Numbered from the stretch's first letter, positions 32,881 through 43,115 are shown. The stretch is DNA of 64,000 nucleotides from Ruminococcus gauvreauii (GCF_025151995.1 NZ_CP102290.1:868001-932000); one strand, 5' to 3'. Made by a program: numbers and translations. Notes: a model not told the origin generated them from the sequence alone.

Positions 32881-33556
32881 CAGACTCACCTCCTCTTCCG
32901 CGGTGCATGATTCTTGAAAACCAGTTGATCACTGACCGGAAAACCCTTGGAGTGACTTTAAAAGTCAGCCAGACGAACACTGCAAAAAGCAAAAGTCCTA
33001 CTGCCAGAAGCACCATGCCGGTACCGATAGAGATCAGTCCATTCGCGGGTGATACGATACATTTTGCGACTCCCGCCGCAAAGGCTGCAATCCCTCCTGC
33101 TGCCAGACCGATTCCCGCAGCGGCAAACGCCACATAGATCCCCAGGATCGCTGCAAAGACGCCTGCCACAAGTCCGAGTATCCCGCCTCCGAATCCAAGC
33201 AGCAGCGGCGAAGCAAAGATCAGCAGGATGATAATCAGCGCCCACCTTCCCGTTCCTCTCCTCTGCCTGCCCTCCTGTTCTGCTTTATAAGCAGGAACCT
33301 GAGTGCGCTCTTTAAACCGGCTGTCCTGATATCCGTTCTCCGTAAATTCCCCGCGGCCGGGTGCCGTTCCCATTCCTGCCTTGATCGTAGCTGCCACCTT
33401 TCCCGGACTGCCCAGTTCCTGAATCACTTCCGCCTCATTCTCCGGGCCGGCTTCGTCAAAATAATCATTATAATATGCGATGGCATCCTGCCGGTCACTC
33501 TCCGGTATATCTGCCAGCAACCGGTTCAGCTGCTGCATAAATTCTTTTCTGCTCAT
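32864..33556 (-). CDS. DUF1700-family membrane protein
   Basis: The 230-residue protein has a helical N-terminal DUF1700 motif (EFMQQLNRLLADIPESDR, DAIAYYNDYFDEAG, IQELGSPGKVAATI), a linker, and four to five C-terminal hydrophobic helices rich in Gly and Ala. DUF1700 proteins are usually encoded after a PadR regulator, as here (4-base overlap with the PadR gene end). It is coupled to DUF4097 by a 17-base overlap. No enzyme motif is seen. Confidence 0.9.
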   Translation of the reverse strand: MSRKEFMQQLNRLLADIPESDRQDAIAYYNDYFDEAGPENEAEVIQELGSPGKVAATIKAGMGTAPGRGEFTENGYQDSRFKERTQVPAYKAEQEGRQRRGTGRWALIIILLIFASPLLLGFGGGILGLVAGVFAAILGIYVAFAAAGIGLAAGGIAAFAAGVAKCIVSPANGLISIGTGMVLLAVGLLLFAVFVWLTFKVTPRVFRSVINWFSRIMHRGRGGESDEKAV

Positions 33557-33876
33557 TTACCTGCTCCCCCCTCAAAAAGTTTTGTAATCTTAGATGAGTA
33601 ACTCTTCCACTCCTGTTGATAAAGCTGCAGCTGGACACTGCCCTTTTCCGTTATTTTATAGTATCTCCTGTTGCGTCCTGCAAATTCACGGTCATACACC
33701 ATCAGGCATTCATCCTTCTGAAGCCTGCGCAGAACGGGATACAGTGTGGACTCGGACACTTCCAGGACCTGACGTACATCCTGTGTAATTCGGTATCCAT
33801 ACGTTCCATCCGTCTCCGTTGACACTACCGCCAGCACAATCGCATCCAAAAGTGCCGCGCCCGTGTTAAAGACCAT
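33553..33876 (-). CDS. PadR-family transcriptional regulator
   Basis: The 107-residue winged-helix repressor shows GTYGYRITQDVRQVLEVSESTLYPVLRRLQKDEC (here split as GYRITQDVRQVLEVSE and STLYPVLRRLQ) and the wing AGRNRRYYKIT, with a short C-terminal dimer helix. It is the first gene of the PspC operon and very likely represses it. An imperfect 23-bp palindrome centred at 33942 lies in the promoter spacer, a natural operator. The ligand or signal is unknown. Confidence 0.92.
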   Translation of the reverse strand: MVFNTGAALLDAIVLAVVSTETDGTYGYRITQDVRQVLEVSESTLYPVLRRLQKDECLMVYDREFAGRNRRYYKITEKGSVQLQLYQQEWKSYSSKITKLFEGGAGK

Positions 33877-33930
33877 GCAATCACCCGTCTTTCTATAATA
33901 TTATATTTTTCTTAATATTGTTTTGTTATT

Positions 33931-33962
33931 AATATTATACGTCGTATAGTATTATATGTCAA
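33931..33962 (-). promoter_or_regulatory. PadR promoter with operator in the spacer
   Basis: Minus strand TTGACA (33957-33962), 17-base spacer, TATAAT (33934-33939), both perfect consensus. The palindrome TATACG-T-CGTATA (33936-33948, extended imperfectly to 33931-33953) covers the -10 and most of the spacer, suited to autorepression. Confidence 0.8.
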
Positions 33963-34000
33963 CAATAATATTTATAAGATCAATTTTATGACACATTAGA

Positions 34001-34034
34001 AAAAGAGCAGGCAGCATTTTCTGCAGCCCGCTCT
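34001..34034 (-). terminator. Terminator after MATE gene
   Basis: AGAGCAGGCAGC (34004-34015) pairs with GCAGCCCGCTCT (34023-34034) with one mismatch, followed on the minus strand by a T-run. It closes addB-addA-MATE. Confidence 0.8.
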
Positions 34035-34065
34035 CCTTTTCGCCGGTCGGTCCATAAGTATTTTC

Positions 34066-35406
34066 TCATACAGACTTGTTTCGATTCATATGATTCCATT
34101 TTTCCGTTTTATAAAAGTACAGTGAGAATATCATTGCGACGATCCATCCGATCGGCCATGCCATCCAGATGCCCGCAGAGCCAAATTTCAGCGGAAGGAT
34201 AAATACAAGTACGACCCTCAGTATCAGATCTGAAAATGTCGTAAACATAAAGCATGCAATCGCCTCACCGCCTCTTAACACACCGTCACAGACGAGTTTG
34301 ATGCTGACAGGGAAATAGAACGGGGCGACGATACCCAGAAATGTTTTCCCTACAGCTATCACATCCGCACTCGTGGAACTGACGAAGATCCGCATGACGC
34401 TTCCGCCAAACGCCAGGTACAGCACCGTAAACGGCAGCGAGACCGCCAAGGCAATCCTCACGCCGGAGCGCATTCCATCCCTGACACGCCGGATCAGTCC
34501 TGCACCAATGTTCTGAGCAGAAAAGCTGGATAACGCGCTTGACAGCGTCGTAAACAGGGTGATGGTAAATGTATTCAGCTTAATCGCAGCAGAGTATCCT
34601 GCGATGACGGCAGATCCGTAACTATTCACGACACCCTGCACAAACAGGTTTCCCACAGATACAAAGCTCTGCTGTAAAATGCTGGGCACCGCCATCCGTG
34701 CGATCCTGCCGAGCATCGGAACTGAAAATTTCCGGTACTCTGATGCCTCTATTTTTCCCAGTCTCCTGAGCAGAACAGCAAACGCAAGGATGGCGGCAAT
34801 CCCCTGTGCGATGAAGGTGGCCCACGCGACACCGCTCACTCCCATCTTCAGGCCGATCACAAAAAACAGATCCAGCGCAATATTGCCGAGTGACGAGGCG
34901 ACCAGAAAGCAGAGCGGCGTCATCGAATCACCGAGTGCAGTAAAGGTTCCGGTACAGATATTATACAGAAACACAAACAACAGTCCTGCCGTATAGATTA
35001 CCAGATAGACTTCCGAATCCCCGAATATGTTATCCGGCGTATTCAGCAGACGCAGCAAACGGCTGCAGAACACCAGGCCCCCAAACGTCATCACAAGGCT
35101 CAGCACTGCCGAGGAGATCAAGGACGTAAAAATAGCCGTCTTCATCTTCCCATACTGTCCTGCACCGAACAGCTGCGAAATGATCACGGAGCATCCCACG
35201 TTCATCCCTATAGCCACCGCCATAAAAATCATCGTAATCGGATAAGACGCACCGACTGCTGCCAGCGCCTCATCCCCGATAAACTTGCCCGCAACCACGC
35301 TGTCCACTATATTGTAGAGCTGCTGAAAAACCACGCTGCCCAGCATGGGCAGAGTGAACGTCCACAGCAGCCTGTCCGGGCTTCCCTTTGTCAAATCTTT
35401 TATCAT
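34066..35406 (-). CDS. MATE-family efflux transporter
   Basis: This 446-residue protein has twelve predicted helices and the MATE hallmarks: LPMLGSVVFQQLYNIVDSVVAGKFIG near the start, split here as LPMLGSVVFQQLYNIVDS, and TGTFTALGDSMTPL and VSGVAWATFIAQGIAAIL in the first half. The family extrudes cationic drugs with Na+ or H+. The ATG at 35406 has GAGGG upstream; the overlapping ATG at 35421 lies inside the addA stop region and lacks a ribosome site. It overlaps the end of the addAB operon and shares its transcript, an unusual partner. Confidence 0.92.
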   Translation of the reverse strand: MIKDLTKGSPDRLLWTFTLPMLGSVVFQQLYNIVDSVVAGKFIGDEALAAVGASYPITMIFMAVAIGMNVGCSVIISQLFGAGQYGKMKTAIFTSLISSAVLSLVMTFGGLVFCSRLLRLLNTPDNIFGDSEVYLVIYTAGLLFVFLYNICTGTFTALGDSMTPLCFLVASSLGNIALDLFFVIGLKMGVSGVAWATFIAQGIAAILAFAVLLRRLGKIEASEYRKFSVPMLGRIARMAVPSILQQSFVSVGNLFVQGVVNSYGSAVIAGYSAAIKLNTFTITLFTTLSSALSSFSAQNIGAGLIRRVRDGMRSGVRIALAVSLPFTVLYLAFGGSVMRIFVSSTSADVIAVGKTFLGIVAPFYFPVSIKLVCDGVLRGGEAIACFMFTTFSDLILRVVLVFILPLKFGSAGIWMAWPIGWIVAMIFSLYFYKTEKWNHMNRNKSV

Positions 35407-35417
35407 ATTCCATTCCC

Positions 35418-38400
35418 TCATTCACATACAATTTCCCTGCCAAGCGTGACTGAATATATGATTTTCTCTCTCACTGTTTTTCCGGTTGTCCGCATAAGCG
35501 CCTGTGCGTAATAGTCCAGCTGTCTGTGGTACTTATCGGCCAGTTCCTGTGCGCACTGCACCTGATCCGTTTTGTAATCTACCAGAATGATTCCGTCCCC
35601 CTCATAGAAAAAGGCATCGATGATCCCCTGTACGACGATGGTATCGCTGTCCAGAAAATGTGGGTCTTTCTCTGATGCGGGAATGCTCATGGCAAACGGC
35701 TGCTCGAGAAACAGGCGTCCTTCCTGCTGCGCGGCCTTCATCCGTCTGCCCAGCGGACTCTGAACCAGACCCACAATGTCTTCCGCCTCAACACAAAGCT
35801 TCATCGTCTCCGTGATCTTTCCCGCGGCTTCCATCGCGGAAAGCTGGCGCCCTACGCCCTCTGCACTGTCCGCACCGCTGTAGTCCAGCAGCTGGAGCAC
35901 CCGGTGGTACGCTGTACCGCGGTCTGCCCCGGTTAAAACCTGCTCCTTCTTTTCAATAAACTGCGGGACAAGCGGTATGATGTCGGGCTGAAAGTAGAGC
36001 TCCTCTGCCGGCTCTTCCATATACGGCTGCTTCAGTTCAGACACCGTGAGTTTCACGGGAACGTGCTGCTGCTTCTCATACGGATATACAAATGAGAATC
36101 TCTCATCCAGCAGCTGTTTCACCTGAGGATCATATGTTTTCTGCACATTCCACTCAAGGAAGCGTCTCTTCCCGGCCTGCCTGCCCGTCTCATGCCAGAC
36201 TTCCTTCTGCGTCAGCTCCTGAAGCGTCAGAATCCGAATCACCACCTCCGCATCATCCTTTCGGATCTCCTTTCTGGCATTGACAGGAAGTCCGTACGCT
36301 TCAAGCACAGGCAGAAATGCCCTGTGCCGCACGAGAGAAGGCAATACCCACGCCCAGTAGTCCCTCCCTTTTTCCCTTATCCGCATGGAGATCTCCGGCG
36401 ACTCCTGTGTCAGTACTCCGGCGCACTCCCTCATTCTCTTTTCCAGCCGGCTTACGGTACCCACAAGAATCAGTTTCTCCTTTGCCCTTGTCAGCGCCAC
36501 ATACAATACGCGCATCTCCTCACCGAGGCTCTCCATCAAGAGCTGATGCCGGATGACTCCTTTCAGCAGCGTCGGTATTCTGGTCCTTTGTTCCGGGTCG
36601 ATACAGTCCACACCGGGCCCGTAATCCGGATGCATGATAATCCCGGAATTGATATCTCTCAGATTAAACTTCTTCCCCATTCCTGCCAGAAATACAACAG
36701 GAAATTCCAGACCCTTGCTCTTATGAATACTCATGATACGGACGGTATTTTCATTTTCTCCCGTGATATTCACTTCTCCGAAATCCACATTGTATTTCTG
36801 CAGATATTCGATATACCGGATAAAATTGAATAACCCGCGATAGCTTGTCTTTTCATAATCTCTGGCCTTTTCTATCAGCATCCTGATATTCGCCGCACGC
36901 TGTTCTCCCGCCCGCATAGCCCGCACATACTGTCCATACCCGGTCTCATTCAGGATAGCCAGAATCAGTTCATGAATCGGCGTATACGCCACACGATCTC
37001 TCATATCCGAATACACGGAAAAAAATTTCTCCAGTTTCTTTCTCAGCACCTCATTCTCTCCGGCATCCTGATAACGCCTGCAGCCGTCATATAGTTTTCC
37101 TTCCGGAAATGCCCTGCGAATGTCGGCCAGTTCCTGCACAGACACCGTAGCGATAGGCGAGTGCAGAATCCCGGCAAACGGAATATCCTGCCGCGGGTTG
37201 TCACAGATATGGAGATAGTTGAGCAGAGTCACGATCTCAGGGGCCGTAAAATACCCGGTTCTCGTGGTCACATAAGAGGGAATCCCCATCGCCTGAAGAA
37301 CCTTGCCGAATGTCTCTCCCCATCCGCTGACGGTTCTAAGCAGTATGACACAGTCTGAGTAACGCATCGGACGGTATGCATTTGCCTGCCTGTCAAAAAC
37401 CAGTTCCCTTCCTGCCATTTCCCGGATCCTCTGACCGATGATGCGCGCCTCAAGTTCTCTCGCCTCCCCGGACATACCCTCCTCTTTCACATCCTCACCG
37501 TCTGACTCCAGCATGAGAACTTCTGTTCTGGCAAATTCCGGGTCGTTTCCCCCGGGATATTCCGCTCCGGGATACAGAGCTGCACTCTCGTCGTAGGCAA
37601 CCCCTCCGAAAGAACGGCTCATCAGCTGTTCAAACAACAGATTGACAAAACCCAGGACTTCTTTGCGGCTTCTGAAATTCCTGTGAAGATCAATTCGCTG
37701 CCTGCTGCTTTCTTTTTTTGTATATGTCTCATATTTCTCCAGAAACAACCGGGGATCTGCCAGGCGAAACCTGTAAATGCTCTGCTTGACATCACCCACC
37801 ATAAAGATATTGCAGACTCCGTCCTCATGCCTGGATACACTCGTCAGCAGCATCTCCTGAACATAATTGCTGTCCTGGTATTCATCGATCAATATCTCTT
37901 CAAACTGCCTGGAAAGTTCTCTGGCAGCCTGGGAACGGACACAGCTTCCATCCTCCTTCTTCTCCACGAGGATCTGCAGTGCCAGATGCTCCATATCTGT
38001 AAAATCAAGAAGATTCTTCTGCCTTTTTTTCAGCGCAAACCGTCTGGAAAACGCAATTGTGAGATCGATGAGGCTGCCCATCACAGGTGAGCAGCTCCTC
38101 ATGCACTGGAAAACAGCTTCAGCAGGCATGGCAAAATACTGTTTCTGCAGTTCGCTCACAATCTCCTTGACCGTCTCTCTGCCGGCCTTCGCGCGTTCTT
38201 TGAGCATATCCGATACCGCCGCATCCTTTTTGGAGGAGAGACGTTCCCACTTATGTTCCCTCAGAACTGCATGAATCTCGTTATAATCCTCTGTATTGCT
38301 CAGCCTGTCCAGAAATGACGCGTCTGCTTCGAGTGCCGGCAGATAAGCATACGGACCGTCCTCCGCCTGCGCTGTCTTTATATTCTCCGCAGACTGTGTG

Positions 38401-39083
38401 ACTGCCTCCCCGATCTTCTGCCGAACGTCCGCCCAGAACAGCTTCATCCACGGAGAGTCAAATACCTCCTCCGGTGTCCGCACATCATACACGCCTCTGC
38501 AGAATTCAAGCCACTCTTCCGGCCACGGATGACTGGTTGACATCTCATACATCTGAAGGATCAGATCTTCCAGAAGCGCATCCGTCTTTCCGGGGGCATA
38601 GCACTCCACAAGCCGGTGGAAGTCATCGCTTCCAAGATCGTACGCCTCCTCCAGCACCTCCCCGAGCACGTCCGCTTTCAGCAGCTTCAGTTCCCCCTCG
38701 TCCGCAGTCCTGTATCCCGGATCCAGGTCTATCAGATGAAAATAATTTCGAATCACATTCGCACAGAATCCATCGATGGTATTAATCTGCGCATTATGAA
38801 TGTACGCCACCTGACGTTTCAGATGTTCGTTGTCCGGCTCCTCCGTCAGTCTGTCGTCCAGCGCCTTCAGAATCCTTTCTTTCATCTCCCCGGCAGCCGC
38901 TCTTGTAAATGTCACAACAAGAAGATGATCGATATCGACAGGATCTTTCCTGCGGGTGACCATGGTAAGGATTCGTTCCACCAGGACGGCTGTCTTTCCG
39001 GAACCGGCAGCAGCGCTGACCAGAAAATCACGGTTGTGCAGGCTGATCACCTGTTCCTGCTCCTGTGTCCATTTCACTCCCAT
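35418..39083 (-). CDS. addA: ATP-dependent helicase/nuclease subunit A (AddA)
   Basis: This 1221-residue subunit of the AddAB recombinational repair enzyme processes double-strand breaks to Chi. UvrD-like helicase motifs are present: VSAAAGSGKTAVLVERI (Walker A), ILIDEYQDSN (motif II) and the MSIHKSKGLEFPVVFL region (motif V). The C-terminal PD-(D/E)XK nuclease shows VVQGIIDAFFYEGDG and ILVDYKTDQ. The start ATG shares one base with the addB stop (TGATG), so translation is coupled. The alternative upstream start lies in addB and is rejected. Confidence 0.96.
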   Translation of the reverse strand: MGVKWTQEQEQVISLHNRDFLVSAAAGSGKTAVLVERILTMVTRRKDPVDIDHLLVVTFTRAAAGEMKERILKALDDRLTEEPDNEHLKRQVAYIHNAQINTIDGFCANVIRNYFHLIDLDPGYRTADEGELKLLKADVLGEVLEEAYDLGSDDFHRLVECYAPGKTDALLEDLILQMYEMSTSHPWPEEWLEFCRGVYDVRTPEEVFDSPWMKLFWADVRQKIGEAVTQSAENIKTAQAEDGPYAYLPALEADASFLDRLSNTEDYNEIHAVLREHKWERLSSKKDAAVSDMLKERAKAGRETVKEIVSELQKQYFAMPAEAVFQCMRSCSPVMGSLIDLTIAFSRRFALKKRQKNLLDFTDMEHLALQILVEKKEDGSCVRSQAARELSRQFEEILIDEYQDSNYVQEMLLTSVSRHEDGVCNIFMVGDVKQSIYRFRLADPRLFLEKYETYTKKESSRQRIDLHRNFRSRKEVLGFVNLLFEQLMSRSFGGVAYDESAALYPGAEYPGGNDPEFARTEVLMLESDGEDVKEEGMSGEARELEARIIGQRIREMAGRELVFDRQANAYRPMRYSDCVILLRTVSGWGETFGKVLQAMGIPSYVTTRTGYFTAPEIVTLLNYLHICDNPRQDIPFAGILHSPIATVSVQELADIRRAFPEGKLYDGCRRYQDAGENEVLRKKLEKFFSVYSDMRDRVAYTPIHELILAILNETGYGQYVRAMRAGEQRAANIRMLIEKARDYEKTSYRGLFNFIRYIEYLQKYNVDFGEVNITGENENTVRIMSIHKSKGLEFPVVFLAGMGKKFNLRDINSGIIMHPDYGPGVDCIDPEQRTRIPTLLKGVIRHQLLMESLGEEMRVLYVALTRAKEKLILVGTVSRLEKRMRECAGVLTQESPEISMRIREKGRDYWAWVLPSLVRHRAFLPVLEAYGLPVNARKEIRKDDAEVVIRILTLQELTQKEVWHETGRQAGKRRFLEWNVQKTYDPQVKQLLDERFSFVYPYEKQQHVPVKLTVSELKQPYMEEPAEELYFQPDIIPLVPQFIEKKEQVLTGADRGTAYHRVLQLLDYSGADSAEGVGRQLSAMEAAGKITETMKLCVEAEDIVGLVQSPLGRRMKAAQQEGRLFLEQPFAMSIPASEKDPHFLDSDTIVVQGIIDAFFYEGDGIILVDYKTDQVQCAQELADKYHRQLDYYAQALMRTTGKTVREKIIYSVTLGREIVCE

Positions 39084-42000
39084 CACACATCCTCCTGTTT
39101 TATCATCTTCCACAGCTCATCATCGGAAAACTGAGGAAGCCTGCGGTATTCATATCCCCGGATCCGCTCGTCAAACCCGCATGCCGTGCGGTAAGCACAG
39201 TATTCACACGCATTCTTCTGACCGATCTGATACGGATTGACTTCCGCCTCGCCCTCCATGATCCGCCTGCCGAGCTCTTTAATCTTATCATTGACAAAAG
39301 AAGCCAGCACCTCAAACTGTTCCTCCCGTATGACAGATGATGCCTTAGAACAGCTTCCGTCTTTATTCAGAGACAGCGGAAAAACACTGGATGTCTTCGT
39401 TCCGGTACCGTCAAGGGTATGATCCAGCTTCTTCAGAACTTCCGGATCTGCGTTTGCCAGCCCGTTCATCCTCAGTTCTTTCAGCATATCCTGTTCAATC
39501 AGTGTCTTACTCTCCTGCCATTCTCCCGTGATCAGCGGATCCCTGATCCGGTAGTAGAAAATCCCTGCCGGATGCACCTGTTTATCCGGACGTTCTTTTT
39601 TTTCCAGTTCCATGGCCGCGTTCAGATATACCACGAGCTGAAGCGACAGACCGTGATATAGCTCCGTCAGGTCCAGTGTGCGGTTCCCTGTTTTATAATC
39701 GATCACTTTCACGTAACAGTCGTCCTCTGATTCATACGTATCCACACGGTCGATCCTGCCCTGCAGTTTTATCCTGGTTTCCTCATCCAGCTGAAACTGT
39801 GCGGCATCAAGTTCCTCCTGCATAGCAAAAGACACCTCAAAACGGCTGGGTTCGAAATCCCCGCGCTTCAACTGTTCCTGCAGCGCCCAGATACTCCGTT
39901 CCAGCAGGCGCCTGCACCGCCGCATCATATAATGATTCCTGGCAGAACTTTTTAATATGGTGTTCCCGTACTCCTCGAACAGGCCTTCGACGCTGGCATC
40001 CAGCAGTCTTTTGGTGTCCTCCCCAGACAATCCTTTCCAGGACAGCCCTTCTTGTTTCAGCATCCGCGCAAAACGCTCCAGTGCCTCATGCAGAACGTTT
40101 CCCATATCCATCGCCTTGAACTCAAAGCGGGCTCGTTCTGAAAGCCTCAGTCCATACTGCAGAAAATGCGCATATGCACAGGCCGCAAATGTTTCCAGCC
40201 TCGTTGCGCTGTTTTTCAGCTCCCTTCCATAGAGTGCAAGGGCTGCCGCCCTGCCTATACGGTCTTCCGGTCTCTCATAAAACGCCGCTTCCACCAGGCT
40301 TCTTGTCCACTCATGGTACTCGCCGCTGCTCCAGTACCATCCGAACAATTCGTCCCATCCGGCATCTTCCCGTCCCTGCACCGCCTCCTGAAGCCCCTGT
40401 ACCACTGCATCCATTCCCTGAGCCGGCGTCTCCAGACTCAGGTACTCTGCCTCTCCCCGGCTGCCCTCCTCCACCTCCAGCTTCGGAAACATCTTACGGA
40501 TCGTTCCGATCAGATAAGCCGGCGATGCTGACTGTCCATCCGCTTTCATATGGGTATAAGACAGGTACAGATCCCTGGACGGCTTCGACAGGATCAGATA
40601 CAGGTAGAAACGCTGAATCCCGATATCCTCCCGCATCGTCGGCGCAAGCTCTATATCGTGCGCCTTGAGCAGCTCCCTCTCGGCCTCCGTCAGGATCCCG
40701 CAGCTCTCACTGCGCTGCGGAATCACGCCTTCGTTGACACCGACAAAAAACAGAACCTTTACCGATGCAAGACGCGTTCGTTTTACATCCCCGACCATGA
40801 CCTGATCCGCAGTCGGAGGGATGATTCCCACCTGTACCTGCTGGAAACCCGCTTCCAGAATCTGCTGATATTCAAGTCTCGTCACCTTCTCCTCACCCAG
40901 CACATCCACGAGTTTGTCCAGCATTCCCATGATGATACCGAAAATCTGTGCATACTCCCTGGCCAGGGCCTGTTTTCCCTGCTTCTGAAATGCAAGCTCC
41001 CGGACCTTCAGTTTCTGTTGAATACCGGACTTGACGATAAAGTGGTACAGCGCCGTGGTCCTTGAGGCAACGGTGCCCTCCGGCCGCTTAAATTCTTCAG
41101 CAAAGTCCCTGATCTCTTCCACGAATTTTACACGGATTCGTTCAACCTCTGCCAGCTCTTCCTCCTGCATGCCGCGATATATTCGCTTCCATGGCGCACT
41201 CCACTGCTTAAATCCCCGGATTCCCAGTGCAATCACATAATTTTCAAGGATGTCGATTTCGTCAGGCGTCACGTCAGACATGCCGGTGCGCAGATAGCGG
41301 AACACACCCTCGTACCGAAACCCGGTGATCAGCATATCCAGTGCCGCACGCACATACTCTACAAAAGGATTCATCAAAACCGACTGTTTCCGGTCGATAA
41401 AACAGGGTATGTGTTCACGCTCAAACGCCTGCACTGCGTAACTCTCATACCCGCCAAGATCGCCTGTGATCACCGCGATGTCCCGATAGCGCAGCGATCC
41501 GGTTCGAATAAGTTTGCGGATCCTGCGCACGGTCCATTCCATCTCCTCGAGCGGATTTGCTGCAGCCCGGATATGGATTTCCTCCGGCTTTTTATGATAC
41601 CCGGCTGCAGGCTGCCGAAACAGATGGGACTCCAAAAACGAGAGTCCGGGGGCTCCCGCGAACCTGCCCTCTTTCCTTCCGTCCAGATGCCTGGTATCGG
41701 CAATCTCCACGTGTTCCTCCAATGCCAGACGAGACAGACGGCGCATCATATCATGACTCATATAAAACAATTGCTGCGTCTGCTTTTGCGAAATGGGAAG
41801 GCTTTTATCATCCAGCGTAACAGTCACGTACACGTCACGGCACATCACAAGCAGCCGCCTTATCACCTGATACTGCACCGGAGTAAAACCGGTAAAACCG
41901 TCGAGTACGACCGTGCTTCCGTTCAGACTGTCCGCACTTTTGATCACACGGCACAGTACATCCAGTACCTCCTCAGGGGTGACATAGCGGCTCTTCATAT

Positions 42001-42505
42001 AATCAGAAAACTCCCGGTAAATAATTTTGACATCCGAAAGTTTCCGGTACAGCAGCGACTGCTCCCCCGCACATTCCATCAGGGTATCGATGCCTTCCGG
42101 ACTGATCTGATACTGCATCAGCTCCGATATCATGGATTTCATCTCATTGATATAACCGGGTTTCTTTAAATTGGCGCCCAGGCAGCCGAGCCTTTTTTTC
42201 TGCTGCTGTGCGATTTTCTGCAGCACAAAAGACTTGCCGGTATCATCCAGCAGAGGATTCAGGTTCCCCCCGACTTCATCGAATACACGGTAAGCAAGCC
42301 TTTGAAAGCTTAAAATGTCAATGTTTCGTACAGCATGACCCGGATGCAGGTCCACCACCTCTTTCTGAGTCTGCATGGTAAACTGTTCCGGTACCAATAT
42401 CAGATAATCCCTGCCTGGGTTTCTCCCTGATTTTGCTATGACCATTTGATAAACCATGTAAGATTTTCCCGCACCGGCGCTGCCCGTTATAAGATGTAAT
42501 GCCAT
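39083..42505 (-). CDS. addB: ATP-dependent nuclease subunit B (AddB)
   Basis: This 1140-residue subunit has an N-terminal Walker A (ITGSAGAGKSYMVYQ) and an inactive-helicase-like body. The C-terminal PD-(D/E)XK nuclease reads KVIDYKTGNRTLD. Four cysteines bind an iron-sulfur cluster, one upstream (FAACAYAHF) and three at the end (ACEYCAYRTACGF). With AddA it forms the 5'-3'/3'-5' dual nuclease. The ATG at 42505 has AAGGAG; the longer frame lacks similarity. A -10-like TATACT lies about 40 bases upstream, divergent from the plus-strand gene at 42649. Confidence 0.96.
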   Translation of the reverse strand: MALHLITGSAGAGKSYMVYQMVIAKSGRNPGRDYLILVPEQFTMQTQKEVVDLHPGHAVRNIDILSFQRLAYRVFDEVGGNLNPLLDDTGKSFVLQKIAQQQKKRLGCLGANLKKPGYINEMKSMISELMQYQISPEGIDTLMECAGEQSLLYRKLSDVKIIYREFSDYMKSRYVTPEEVLDVLCRVIKSADSLNGSTVVLDGFTGFTPVQYQVIRRLLVMCRDVYVTVTLDDKSLPISQKQTQQLFYMSHDMMRRLSRLALEEHVEIADTRHLDGRKEGRFAGAPGLSFLESHLFRQPAAGYHKKPEEIHIRAAANPLEEMEWTVRRIRKLIRTGSLRYRDIAVITGDLGGYESYAVQAFEREHIPCFIDRKQSVLMNPFVEYVRAALDMLITGFRYEGVFRYLRTGMSDVTPDEIDILENYVIALGIRGFKQWSAPWKRIYRGMQEEELAEVERIRVKFVEEIRDFAEEFKRPEGTVASRTTALYHFIVKSGIQQKLKVRELAFQKQGKQALAREYAQIFGIIMGMLDKLVDVLGEEKVTRLEYQQILEAGFQQVQVGIIPPTADQVMVGDVKRTRLASVKVLFFVGVNEGVIPQRSESCGILTEAERELLKAHDIELAPTMREDIGIQRFYLYLILSKPSRDLYLSYTHMKADGQSASPAYLIGTIRKMFPKLEVEEGSRGEAEYLSLETPAQGMDAVVQGLQEAVQGREDAGWDELFGWYWSSGEYHEWTRSLVEAAFYERPEDRIGRAAALALYGRELKNSATRLETFAACAYAHFLQYGLRLSERARFEFKAMDMGNVLHEALERFARMLKQEGLSWKGLSGEDTKRLLDASVEGLFEEYGNTILKSSARNHYMMRRCRRLLERSIWALQEQLKRGDFEPSRFEVSFAMQEELDAAQFQLDEETRIKLQGRIDRVDTYESEDDCYVKVIDYKTGNRTLDLTELYHGLSLQLVVYLNAAMELEKKERPDKQVHPAGIFYYRIRDPLITGEWQESKTLIEQDMLKELRMNGLANADPEVLKKLDHTLDGTGTKTSSVFPLSLNKDGSCSKASSVIREEQFEVLASFVNDKIKELGRRIMEGEAEVNPYQIGQKNACEYCAYRTACGFDERIRGYEYRRLPQFSDDELWKMIKQEDV

Positions 42506-42648
42506 GTGATTCTCCTTTACTGTCATGTCTGCCCGTTTCCTAACAGTATACCACAGACTTTGATTATGAAAAAGCCGCATCATCCCCATGCATATTTTTG
42601 TCCCTTCGTTAATATGATAATAAAGAGAATACGAAAAGGAGTGTGTCT

Positions 42649-43104
42649 ATGAGTTCAAAAACGAAGATCGTCGTATTACATATGAAAGAAGTTATCTATA
42701 CTGCTATCTTTCTCACCCTGGCTATTCTGCTTATTATCCTTCTCTTTGTCATGTTCGGGCCCAAAAAGAGTACCGCAACGAGCGCCGACGCAACTGAAGA
42801 AAAGGCTGAGCAGCAGTATGTCGCCGGAGTTTACACTACCTCCATCGAATTGAATGACAATACGTTCGATGTGCAGGTGACAGTTGATTCTGATCACATC
42901 AATTCGATCGAACTGATCAATCTGAGCGAGAGTGCCACCGCAATGTATCCTCTCATGGAGCCTACACTCGATGCACTGGCAGAACAGATTTATCAAAAAC
43001 AGTCCACTGAAGGCATTACCTACGAAGACGACAACAAATATACTTCCATGCTGCTTTTAGAGGCAATCAAAACGGCACTGTCAAAGGCAGTGCCGCAGTC
43101 CTGA
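42649..43104 (+). CDS. Single-pass membrane protein with FMN_bind-like domain
   Basis: The 151-residue protein has one N-terminal transmembrane helix (AIFLTLAILLIILLFVMF) and an external domain. That domain reads YVAGVYTTSIELNDNTFDVQ, with later ATAMYPLMEPTLDALAEQI and YTSMLLLEAIKTAL, resembling the FMN_bind fold of RnfG/NqrC-like proteins. The flavin-attachment SGAT motif is not obvious, so flavin binding is uncertain. The ATG at 42649 follows AAGGAG. It is divergent from addB and convergent with nadE; the nadE terminator lies inside its last codons. Function unknown. Confidence 0.7.
   Translation: MSSKTKIVVLHMKEVIYTAIFLTLAILLIILLFVMFGPKKSTATSADATEEKAEQQYVAGVYTTSIELNDNTFDVQVTVDSDHINSIELINLSESATAMYPLMEPTLDALAEQIYQKQSTEGITYEDDNKYTSMLLLEAIKTALSKAVPQS
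43068..43096 (-). terminator. nadE terminator inside convergent gene
   Basis: CGGCACTG (43073-43080) pairs with CAGTGCCG (43088-43095), followed by TTTTGATT on the minus strand. It sits within the last codons of the plus-strand gene ending at 43104. Confidence 0.6.
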
Positions 43105-43115
43105 TCTTATTTGTC

